64,000 nt of DNA from WTFY01 sp965214675 (GTDB taxonomy: Bacteria > Pseudomonadota > Gammaproteobacteria > UBA4575): NCBI GenBank assembly GCA_965214675.1, contig OZ243969.1:992001-1056000 (forward strand), read 5' to 3'. This document shows, one piece after another, positions 18,184-25,320 of the stretch (its first letter is position 1; each line of letters starts with the position of its first letter). The notes below the pieces were generated by a model. That model saw only the letters and a program-made list of their open reading frames with translations, was not told the origin of the DNA and made no database searches. Both the position numbers and the translations under genes were made by a program.

Positions 18184-19041
18184 TTACTTACCACAATAAG
18201 CTGCAGTCACTTGTTCCCGCTCATGCCCCAGTTCCTGGCTGATGACCAGCCGGGCTTCCCTGTCCTGCTTTCGCTGTTCCGCGCTTAAGGATTTTCTGTC
18301 GGGTCCTACTGTGGCAGGACACTTCCAGCCCGTCAGTTCCTCATATCGGTCCTGCGCATACGCATGACGCAGCCCATGCAGGCTGGACAACCCTGCTCGT
18401 AGCGTGTTGCCCTCGTAGACTCTTAACTGATGCACGTAGCTTCGATGAGGCGGGATTAGGGAGCCGTAGCCGGCAAGGCCTCTTGCCCGGTAGAGCACGT
18501 CTCTCTGGTGCTCTGTCCGGATCGGAATGATTCTTGGTTTACCTCCCTTGGTCCAGCTGGCCTTGAGTCGAACGTGATTGCCCTGGTCGGCGTAGCTCGG
18601 CTGGAACTTCATGGCCTCTTCCCGTCTGAGTCCGAAGGCACGCTGCAGCTCCAGGCTCATTCGCACGTGTTGGTCTTTTATTTTGTTGAGCTGTTGTTGG
18701 GTGATGCCCTTGGCCTTACTTTCATTCGTGACGAATCGCCGGTCCGGGATGCCGTAATGTTCATTCGATTTGGCGACTACATTCTGCTTGTTGATCTTTA
18801 CGGACCACCACCGGATTACGGCCATCCGATTTTTGATCGTACCGATCGAGAGGTTCCTTTCCTGCCATTGCTTTACCAGGCCCTCGATGTGTTTCGGCTT
18901 TAATGATCGGGCCTGCATCTGCCGGTAGCCCAGGGCATGCAATTCATTGGCAATTAATGTGAGGATGCGTTCCCGGTTCCTCTGCGTAGCATAGCTGCCC
19001 TCGCGGCAGCTTTTGCAAATCTGCTTCAACTGGAAGTTCAA
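18184..19041 (-). CDS. Tyrosine recombinase (integrase-domain protein)
   Basis: 285 residues. The N-terminal part is a SAM-like DNA-binding domain. The catalytic residues are all visible: R in AFGLRREEAMKF, K in SWTKGGKPRIIPI, H-L-R in LHGLRHAYAQD, the second H in LGHEREQVTAAY, and the tyrosine at the end (AAYCGK). It belongs to the compact integrases found inside islands, distinct from the integrase at 21301. No ATG is available: TTG at 19041 is the listed start, but the only good Shine-Dalgarno, AGGAG at about 19064, is 17 bases away and sits 8 bases before an in-frame ATC. An 18-base palindrome (19111-19128) upstream may be its operator. Confidence 0.75.
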   Translation of the reverse strand: MNFQLKQICKSCREGSYATQRNRERILTLIANELHALGYRQMQARSLKPKHIEGLVKQWQERNLSIGTIKNRMAVIRWWSVKINKQNVVAKSNEHYGIPDRRFVTNESKAKGITQQQLNKIKDQHVRMSLELQRAFGLRREEAMKFQPSYADQGNHVRLKASWTKGGKPRIIPIRTEHQRDVLYRARGLAGYGSLIPPHRSYVHQLRVYEGNTLRAGLSSLHGLRHAYAQDRYEELTGWKCPATVGPDRKSLSAEQRKQDREARLVISQELGHEREQVTAAYCGK

Positions 19042-19110
19042 GTCTTTGATCGTGTCTTCTCCTATATCTGGTGAGTGTTTCTGAGCTCCCGGCAGCCTGG
19101 GCTACGTAGG

Positions 19111-19763
19111 ATTCACTGTTCAGTGAATACGCTCATGGGGCACTACCCCCGGATGACTTGAATGTGCCTAAGTCCAGGCAGCACAGTTCATCTGCTGTTG
19201 CAGATTGAACCCTGTGCAGGTCCAGATGCCTCTTCCGAGGCGGTGATTTAAGATGGTAATAACCTCCTGTTTAAGTTGTGCGGGTCTCTCCGCTGGATTG
19301 AACTATGGACCAGGCACACAGTACGGAGCAGCCATCACCTCGAAGGTCAGGCTGGCGCACTGCACACGCAGCTTCATTGAAGACAATCACGAGCAAGTCG
19401 TGAATAGGTACAGGCAATAGCCTGTTTCAAGATGGGCAGGCCAGAAGCCGTGCCCGAAGTCCCTGGGGGACGTTGAAGATGGATCGACGGCCTTGCCGCT
19501 ATGCACCTGTTACACGATCCGGAGGTGCCTCTTTGCCACTGATATACCGTAGTGGCGCCGGTACTAAATCGTCACGGTAATTATACTATTCGGTGCGCTC
19601 CTGTCACGGAAAATCTTCTTATCATTCCACTAAGATTTCCGACACCGTAATTCGCCGGGCATTCGCCTCCAAAAATCGCACAGTACGGTGCCTACAGGGT
19701 CCGCACACCGATTGCACCCGCGTCACTACCGCGTTTGCTGCGCTCACCAGGTAGTGACGCGGG
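19111..19763 (-). ncRNA. Gene-free tract of serial stem-loops, candidate structured RNA
   Basis: No protein-coding frame is convincing between 19042 and 19894. The tract holds at least ten perfect short hairpins in a row: 19111-19128 (ATTCACTG arms), 19137-19149, 19190-19205 (ATCTGC), 19211-19220, 19228-19241 (GCCTC, with a GGAA tetraloop on the minus strand), 19387-19403 (TCACGA), 19410-19425 (ACAGGC), 19459-19471, 19488-19498, 19503-19528 (GCACCT), 19535-19556 (GCCACT), and a 14-base pair of arms at 19717-19730 and 19750-19763. The strand is inferred from the tetraloop and the flanking minus-strand genes. A replication or transfer origin is the alternative. Confidence 0.35.
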
Positions 19764-19894
19764 GTCCATACGTGGCCATCAGCTCGGAGAAAAGACCTCC
19801 CTGGACTTCGATCGCCTTGCAGACCCCCCGGGGTTGTCAGATCTCGTGCAGCCAGAACGGGGCGGTACAGATTGCGTTGCTACCATGAGCTGGA

Positions 19895-20716
19895 CTATCC
19901 CTTGCCCTGGCGCTGGGCGACCTGGCGAATGCGGCGCACCAGTGGGCTGCTTTCATCCACGGGTGCCAGCTCCGGCAGCTTTGCTGCCTGTGCCTGCACC
20001 CTTCGCTGTGCCAGGCGCGCCTGTTCGATACGGTGGCCCCGCTCCGGTGTAAATTTGCCGTCCTGGGCACGTTCGATCAGTGCACGCAGGCATCCCAGCG
20101 GAGATGATCGTATATCGCGTGCAGCGATGATTCCGGCCCACTCATCCAACACTTGCTGGTTCAGGGGCGGATCCACTGCACCGATCATCCTTTCAGCCCG
20201 TATCCTCTCCGAGGGCACCAGGTCCTTCGGGTAGTGCAAGTCCATTATCTTTCCACCACTACCACGATCTTCGATCCCGGTCTTAATAGTTGGCACGGTC
20301 TTGCGTGGTGGTGGTTCTCTTTCTGTTCTTCTTTCTGTTAAAGGGGTGACACCGGTGTCACCCTCCCCCTGACACGGGTGACACCCCTGGGTGACACGGG
20401 CGTCAGGGGGTGGTGTCAATTTGTCAGGGGGGGATGACAGATTGTCACCCCCCTTCAACTTCAGCCGGTACAGGTTCGAGGAACTGGAACCATCCCCTCG
20501 CATGCGCGGCTCTACGGTAATCATCTTTCTATTGACCAGGTAATGAAGGACACGCTGCACGGTACGGGTAGAGACGCCTACCTTCTTTGCAACCGTGGAG
20601 ATCCGCGGCCAGCACCGGCCCTGGTCATCGGCAGCATCGCCCAGCACGACCAGCACGAGCTTGTGCACCGGTGCCAGATCCTGGTGCAGCGCCCACTCCC
20701 GGGCAATGATGCTCAT
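19895..20716 (-). CDS. Helix-turn-helix replication-initiator-like protein
   Basis: About 273 residues from the ATG at 20716 (MSIIAREWALHQDLAPVHKL). An N-terminal winged HTH is seen: KLVLVVLGDAADDQGRCW, then STVAKKVGVSTRTVQRVLHYL and NRKMITVEPR. This is the helix-turn-helix layout shared by phage O-like and plasmid or ICE replication proteins. A low-complexity linker follows (about residues 95-165), then a charged helical C-terminal region. The linker is encoded by DNA with iteron-like repeats, as in lambda O, where the origin lies inside the gene. Replication function is inferred. It follows the excisionase-like gene by 28 bases. Confidence 0.6.
   Translation of the reverse strand: MSIIAREWALHQDLAPVHKLVLVVLGDAADDQGRCWPRISTVAKKVGVSTRTVQRVLHYLVNRKMITVEPRMRGDGSSSSNLYRLKLKGGDNLSSPPDKLTPPPDARVTQGCHPCQGEGDTGVTPLTERRTEREPPPRKTVPTIKTGIEDRGSGGKIMDLHYPKDLVPSERIRAERMIGAVDPPLNQQVLDEWAGIIAARDIRSSPLGCLRALIERAQDGKFTPERGHRIEQARLAQRRVQAQAAKLPELAPVDESSPLVRRIRQVAQRQGKG
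20344..20456. repeat. Iteron-like palindromes inside the rep-like gene
   Basis: 20344-20363 is a perfect 20-base palindrome, GGGTGACACCGGTGTCACCC. Further GTGACAC/GTGTCA-type words follow at about 20371-20376 (TGACAC), 20378-20387, 20390-20397, 20412-20418 and 20454-20459, with TGACAG/GTCACCC variants, separated by C- or G-runs. They sit in the linker-coding part of the initiator-like gene. Such clustering is typical of iteron origins. Coding constraint alone could produce some of it, but not the perfect palindrome. Confidence 0.45.
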
Positions 20717-20744
20717 CGGCCGGGCTTTAAGCCTTGGGTAGTCC

Positions 20745-20996
20745 TCACTGCGAGCTGGGCTCGAGGATGATCTGGGCGACCTCGCCTGCAGGGTAATACA
20801 CGCGTCTTCCGATCTTGCGCCCACAGGCCTTCAACGCGCGTGTCTGACGATCACTGGGGTAGCTTAAGCTGTAACGCAGGCCGCCAGTGGTGCGACCGAG
20901 TAGCTGGGCCAGCTGTGTCTGTGACAACAGCAGGCCAAATCGTTTGGTCAATTGACTTTCAAGGGTAACTGCATTTTGACTTTCGGTATCTTGCAT
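20745..20996 (-). CDS. Excisionase/AlpA-like small DNA-binding protein
   Basis: 83 residues. The core LLLSQTQLAQLLGRTTGGLRYSL followed by GRKIGRRVYYPAGEVAQII has the winged-helix pattern of AlpA/MerR-like excisionases and plasmid-borne regulators: a helix-turn-helix and a basic YYPxxEV wing. These proteins bend DNA for excision or regulate the integrase. It lies upstream of the rep-like gene on the same strand, and both follow the integrase gene, so the three may form an island-maintenance module. Confidence 0.65.
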   Translation of the reverse strand: MQDTESQNAVTLESQLTKRFGLLLSQTQLAQLLGRTTGGLRYSLSYPSDRQTRALKACGRKIGRRVYYPAGEVAQIILEPSSQ

Positions 20997-21300
20997 GGTC
21001 CATCTTCTCCTGGTTGATCATTTGAACGCACAAGACTGCACGAGATGCCGGACAAAATCAGAAGAAAGCCCTGCACGAAGTCGCGTGGTTTTCATGCCAG
21101 GTGGTGATGGGCATTGTGATTTAGTGGTGTATTGGCCGGGCGTATACGGTATGGTGAAAACAGACTGGTACAGTGTCCTGCAGGCGCTACGATGAAACAG
21201 GCAGTTAGTGCGTGTTCCTGAAGTCCACAGTGTGGTCCCCTGGGGACCAGGCATTGGATTCCCAAAAAAAGCTGGCGTGTCGGCCAGTCAGGATACGGGG
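20997..21300. promoter_or_regulatory. Intergenic region between integrase and excisionase-like gene
   Basis: About 300 bases without a credible gene. It should contain the promoter of the minus-strand excisionase-like gene. A near-perfect palindrome, TGGTCCCCTGGGGACCA (21233-21249), lies about 50 bases beyond the integrase stop; it could be a terminator stem or protein-binding site. No T run follows it. Confidence 0.4.
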
Positions 21301-22341
21301 TCAGGCCATGACCTGATCCAGCCGATCCACCAGGTCTTCTGCCCTCAAGTGTGTATAGCGCTTGAGCATCTGCATGGACTTGTGTCCAGAGATGGCAGAT
21401 ACCTCCTGGTCCCCAAGTCCGGCCTCCACCAGACGTGAGACCGCCTCATGGCGAAGATCATGAAAGCGCAGGCCTTCGATGCCGGCTTTCTTCAACGTGC
21501 GGACCCAGGCCGGTCGAAACTCGTAGGCGCGACGCACGCCGTCCCTGCCAGGTTCACCCCAGAAGATGAGATCGGTATCCAGAGGACGTACCGGGTGGTT
21601 GAGTGCGGCACGGAAAACTTCTGTCGCCTGTCGGGTCAGCGGTACAGTCCTGGAGGAGCCGTTCTTGGTCTCGGTGAGATGTACGGTGCGCTTGTCCAGG
21701 TCCACCTGTTTTCTCGTCAGCGACTTGATCTCACCGGCACGCATGCCGGTGTGCAGGGCAATGCGGGCGATCCAGCCCAGCATCGGATTGCTATGACGGT
21801 CGCAGGCCTGGAAAAGTGACACTTCCTCATCCTTGTTTAGCCTTCGATCTCGGCCTTTTCCGGGCGTGGGTTTGCGGACATTTGTAACCGGGTTGTAAAT
21901 TAGACCCAGGCGCCATTCCTGGATGGCAATGGTAAACAGGTGCGATAGCAGGGCTAGTTCCAACCGTACTGTGTTGTTGGACTTGCCCATTGCTAATCGT
22001 TCGTCCCGATACTTGGCTACCAGGTCCGGCGTGATGGCGGCAAGACTATACACCCCCAGATTCTCTTTCAGAGGTTTAGCCTTATGGCTTTCAGCATCTG
22101 CAGTGGTCGGACGTTTGGTAGACGATACTTCCCGCAGGTAACGGTCAAGTGCATTACCTAACAAGAGACGGTCGGAGCCTGCTCTGTCAATGTATATCCC
22201 GCGCACCATCTCATCCTCGGTGCGCCGTGCCCAGTCCTGGGCATCACGCTTGGTGCGAAAAGTCTTGATTGTGGTCGGCCAACCGCGCTTGCGGATCATC
22301 GCCTTCCAGGTGTTCGAGGGGGTCTTTGTAATGGTGGGCAT
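21301..22341 (-). CDS. int: Site-specific tyrosine integrase of the tRNA-His island
   Basis: 346 residues. The N terminus (WKAMIRKRGWPTTIKTFRTK) is an arm-binding-type domain of phage-like integrases, followed by a SAM-like core-binding domain. Catalytic residues are all present: R in HTGMRAGEIKSL, K in LTETKNGSSRTVPL, H-L-R in FHDLRHEAVSRL, H in ISGHKSMQML and Y in KRYTHL. It lies 86 bases from the intact tRNA-His gene, the usual place for an integrase that uses a tRNA 3' end as its attachment site. The paired TGTACCG boxes just upstream are probable arm sites. It appears functional. Confidence 0.93.
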   Translation of the reverse strand: MPTITKTPSNTWKAMIRKRGWPTTIKTFRTKRDAQDWARRTEDEMVRGIYIDRAGSDRLLLGNALDRYLREVSSTKRPTTADAESHKAKPLKENLGVYSLAAITPDLVAKYRDERLAMGKSNNTVRLELALLSHLFTIAIQEWRLGLIYNPVTNVRKPTPGKGRDRRLNKDEEVSLFQACDRHSNPMLGWIARIALHTGMRAGEIKSLTRKQVDLDKRTVHLTETKNGSSRTVPLTRQATEVFRAALNHPVRPLDTDLIFWGEPGRDGVRRAYEFRPAWVRTLKKAGIEGLRFHDLRHEAVSRLVEAGLGDQEVSAISGHKSMQMLKRYTHLRAEDLVDRLDQVMA

Positions 22342-22360
22342 AGGTCAATTCCAGTAGAGG

Positions 22361-22378
22361 TGTACCGGAATTGTACCG
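22361..22378. promoter_or_regulatory. Right-end TGTACCG boxes (candidate integrase arm sites)
   Basis: TGTACCG at 22361-22367 and 22372-22378, 11 bases apart and in the same orientation. The same pair appears at the left ends (8198/8209; 10362 with a degenerate partner). They lie between the integrase start and the att core. An overlap with the integrase promoter would allow autoregulation; this is inferred. Confidence 0.55.
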
Positions 22379-22426
22379 AATGACACAGGGATTGAAAACA
22401 GGTAAATTATAAGTGATTGATAGATA

Positions 22427-22503
22427 TGGGGTGAGCGATGGGGATCGAACCCACGACCACAGGAACCACAATCCTGCGCTCTACCAACTGAGCTACGCTC
22501 ACC
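22427..22503 (-). tRNA. tRNA-His (GTG), integration target
   Basis: A 77-base minus-strand cloverleaf starting GGTGAGCGTAGCTCAG, with the extra 5' G characteristic of tRNA-His pairing with the discriminator C, and CCA encoded at 22427-22429. The anticodon loop TTGTGGT gives GTG. Its last 46 bases are duplicated at 10196 and 8031, so integration restores the tRNA at the right end. Confidence 0.97.
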
Positions 22504-22587
22504 GTAGTGGAGTGGATGTTAACGCATGAAATGCTGTAGCTCCACTCGAATAAGCGGCCTTCAGCACACGATGCGCACTGCGCCGGC

Positions 22588-23409
22588 TCAGTGCCAGCCT
22601 CGAGAGGCGATCAGTGCCGAAAAGCGATCCTCTTGCAGGGCCTGAGTGTTCTCAATGTGGTGCACCGTTCCCTCATGGACAGTAAAGAAAGACAACACCT
22701 CGTGAACACAGCCCGACGGGCAATCTCCCCAAGCTTCGCGAACAGCGACATGCCAGGTGCCGCGGGCACTACTCACTGCCACGTCCGGACCATCCCCGAG
22801 CTGTGCATCGGGTTGCGCAAACCGCACGCCGGGTATCTTCAGGTAGGCTCGCGCAGCAGCCTCCAGGTTGACAGGCTTCCCGAAGTGCAGTGCGGCCACT
22901 CCTGTACGGCGAAAGACCTGTGCATGCTGAAACCCGAGCCGAGCATTCAAGGCATCAAACTTGGCAAAACCCGTCGGCACGCCATTTTCACGCTCAGCCA
23001 GCATCGTGCCGGCAAGAAGAGCCGGTGCAAGGCCCACGAGCAGCATGCCGGGCCGATAGTCAAGTCGCGGTGAAACATCGGCAAGCTCCGGGTAGGCCGT
23101 CCTGACCTGGATCAGCACCTTCCCGATTTCGCGAACAAGCTGGTCCCGGTGTACGGTATCCAGCAGCAGGCCAGTGCCTTGTCTTCGCAATATGCGATCG
23201 GCCAGTACCTGCGCATCCGTAATTTCATCAGGTTGCTGTACAGCCGGACTTGTCATGCTTTCCCCGGCACCCAGGCCCTGTACGACCGACAGGGCAAGAA
23301 CTGCAAGCAAGCAGGCACTGGCTGTGCGCAAAGAACGGGTAACATCATTCCGGCCGATGACCGCGAGGCCTTTACCGAATGTACAGAAACCGAGTGTTTG
23401 AGCCTGCAT
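22588..23409 (-). CDS. Exported protein of unknown function
   Basis: About 273 residues; the start could be further in. A hydrophobic stretch RTASACLLAVLALSVVQGLGAG near residues 28-49 acts as a signal peptide or anchor, so export is likely. The mature part has no domain I can name. Two cysteines in WGDCPSGCVHEVLSFF near 225-240 may form a disulphide. It has the same orientation as the sugar dehydrogenase upstream at 23490-24653; 80 bases separate them, so they may be one transcript. Confidence 0.6.
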   Translation of the reverse strand: MQAQTLGFCTFGKGLAVIGRNDVTRSLRTASACLLAVLALSVVQGLGAGESMTSPAVQQPDEITDAQVLADRILRRQGTGLLLDTVHRDQLVREIGKVLIQVRTAYPELADVSPRLDYRPGMLLVGLAPALLAGTMLAERENGVPTGFAKFDALNARLGFQHAQVFRRTGVAALHFGKPVNLEAAARAYLKIPGVRFAQPDAQLGDGPDVAVSSARGTWHVAVREAWGDCPSGCVHEVLSFFTVHEGTVHHIENTQALQEDRFSALIASRGWH

Positions 23410-23489
23410 GAAAACAAATTTGTGGGCTAGTGCCTATCGTCGGCAAAATTCTGGGCCCCGTATGGACACAGGTCACCCGTGAGCACGCA

Positions 23490-24653
23490 CTAGTCTGCCG
23501 GCTCAAGACGCAGCAGCATACCGTTACGCGCATCGGTAAGCAGGTAAATGAGGCCATCTGGACCCTGCCGTACATCCCGGACTCGCCGCCCCCAGTCCTC
23601 AAGCAACCGCTCTTCGGCCACTACCCTGTCCCTCTCGATTTCAAGACGGGCCAGCAGTCTCCCGGAAAGCGCTCCTACGAACAGGCTTTCACGCCAGTTC
23701 GGGAAGGCTTCTCCGCCATACACCATCAGTCCGGAAGGTGAGATCGAGGGCACCCAGTAATGCAGCGGCTGGGTCATGCCTACCTTGTGTGTACCCTCGC
23801 CGATCCTGAAACCGGAGTAGCTCAGACCATACGTGATTACCGGCCAGCCAAAGTTCGCCCCGGGCTCGACCAGGTTCAGTTCGTCCCCGCCCCTGGGGCC
23901 GTGCTCAACAAGATAGAGCTGTCCGCTCATCGGGTCCTTTGCCATGCCCTGCGGATTGCGATTGCCATGGGTGTAGATCTCGGGTCTGGCATTGGACCGG
24001 GCAGCGAAAGGATTGTTCTGTGGAATGCGTCCGTCCTCATGCAGTCGGATCACGGAGCCCGCCGGGTCATCCAGGGCCTGCGCCCGGTCCGGGTCACCGC
24101 GTTCACCCGCAGTGATGAAAAGGTAACCATCGGAAAACACCAGACGGGAACCGAAATGACGGCTGCCTCGTGTGCGTGGCAATGCCACATAGAGCTCCTC
24201 GACGTCCTCGAGGCGGTTGCCGACCAGTCGGCCGCGTGCGACCGCGGTGGCACCTCCTCCCTTGCCCGGACTTGCATACGACAGATAGACCAGTCGGTTC
24301 TCGTCGAAGCGCGGATGGGTTACGACATCGAGCAGGCCTCCCTGGCCGCTTGCATAGACCTGTGGAACCCCGGCCACTGGCTCCGGATCAAGCCTGCCTT
24401 GTACAATAAGTCGCAGGCGTCCCGGGCGCTCGGTGACCAGCATGGAGCCTTCCGGCAAAAAGGCCAGACTCCAGGGATGCTCAAGTCCATCGAGGATCTT
24501 GACCAGTCGGAAACGATGGTCCAGCGAATCAAACTCCCCGAGCAGTTCGCCGGCATCTGCCGAGCGACTCGCACCGATAACAACCAATGCTGCAACAATC
24601 AGTACGAAAAGCCGGCAGGCGGTTCCCTCTATTGCGTCATGAATGTGCTTCAT
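23490..24653 (-). CDS. PQQ-dependent soluble aldose-type dehydrogenase
   Basis: About 387 residues from the ATG at 24653 (MKHIHDAIEG). A signal peptide is visible (LFVLIVAALVVIGASRSADA), so it is periplasmic. The mature protein is a six-bladed beta-propeller of the GdhB/YliI type: ILDGLEHPWSLAFLPEGSMLVTERPGRL, then GGLLDVVTHPRFDENRLVYLSY, GDPDRAQ, YTHGNRNPQGMAKDP and LVEHGPRGGDELN. These carry the catalytic histidine and PQQ- and calcium-binding residues. It oxidises sugars or similar substrates using PQQ. No PQQ biosynthesis genes are in the window. An ATG at 24707 is also in frame. Confidence 0.88.
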   Translation of the reverse strand: MKHIHDAIEGTACRLFVLIVAALVVIGASRSADAGELLGEFDSLDHRFRLVKILDGLEHPWSLAFLPEGSMLVTERPGRLRLIVQGRLDPEPVAGVPQVYASGQGGLLDVVTHPRFDENRLVYLSYASPGKGGGATAVARGRLVGNRLEDVEELYVALPRTRGSRHFGSRLVFSDGYLFITAGERGDPDRAQALDDPAGSVIRLHEDGRIPQNNPFAARSNARPEIYTHGNRNPQGMAKDPMSGQLYLVEHGPRGGDELNLVEPGANFGWPVITYGLSYSGFRIGEGTHKVGMTQPLHYWVPSISPSGLMVYGGEAFPNWRESLFVGALSGRLLARLEIERDRVVAEERLLEDWGRRVRDVRQGPDGLIYLLTDARNGMLLRLEPAD

Positions 24654-24973
24654 ACCCAAATCCGTATTTTGCAAGCCCTCTATAGAGCGTATGCTCCTGC
24701 GGCCCACCCCGATGGCTTATACAACGAGTGTAGCAATCACACACGGCCATTTACCATAGAATCTGGCATCAGAATCGTGGGCCTCGTAACAAAAGTAGCA
24801 CCTGAATAACGTACTATTGAGACCAATCGTACTATCAGGGAACCGGGAGTACAGGGGAATTGTCAAAATTCACTTGAACTAAAGTAAAAAGACCCCATTA
24901 TTGCAGAGAGTGTAAAGTGCTTGATTCCGGCAATGTAAGGCAAGCGAAAGAAGATAGGAGGACATCTAAGTTT

Positions 24974-25207
24974 ATGGGTAAAAAAAGTTCTGAATTAACG
25001 ACTCGAGTGGACAGGATGAACCTGGTGATGGCTGAGGTACGAAACGATCTCAAGTCGTTGCAAGAAGAGATGACGTACACGCTTCAAAAGTTTGGCTTGC
25101 CTGTAGAAGAACATACCAAGTGTGTTCACAGCATAGGTAAAATGCGTAAAAAACTCAGTGGCGCAATGACCAAGACAGACGATGTCAAGAAGAAGAAAGA
25201 ATCGTAG
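24974..25207 (+). CDS. Small coiled-coil hypothetical protein
   Basis: 77 residues starting MGKKSSELTTRVDRMNLV. AGGAGGA lies at 24956-24962, 11 bases before the ATG, a good ribosome binding site, which selects this start over the in-frame ATG at 24917. The middle (MNLVMAEVRNDLKSLQEEMTYTL) has heptad spacing and may be a short coiled coil; the C terminus is lysine-rich. No family is recognised. It is the first gene after the housekeeping block and may belong to the accessory region that follows. Confidence 0.55.
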   Translation: MGKKSSELTTRVDRMNLVMAEVRNDLKSLQEEMTYTLQKFGLPVEEHTKCVHSIGKMRKKLSGAMTKTDDVKKKKES

Positions 25208-25320
25208 TCCTGAAATTCAACAGGCATGACACCACACCGCTGAATGCGCATAGCCATCATCTCACACACAACATCCCAGATTTGCAGCGGCCAGGGAAAG
25301 AAATTCCAACTGACGCTGTT

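Noticed and set aside
21233..21249. Integrase terminator
   Set aside because: The palindrome is strong but has no T run on either strand; I kept it only as a possible protein site.
23760..24809. Plus-strand frame of 349 codons
   Set aside because: Antisense to the PQQ-type dehydrogenase gene; no motif or ribosome binding site.
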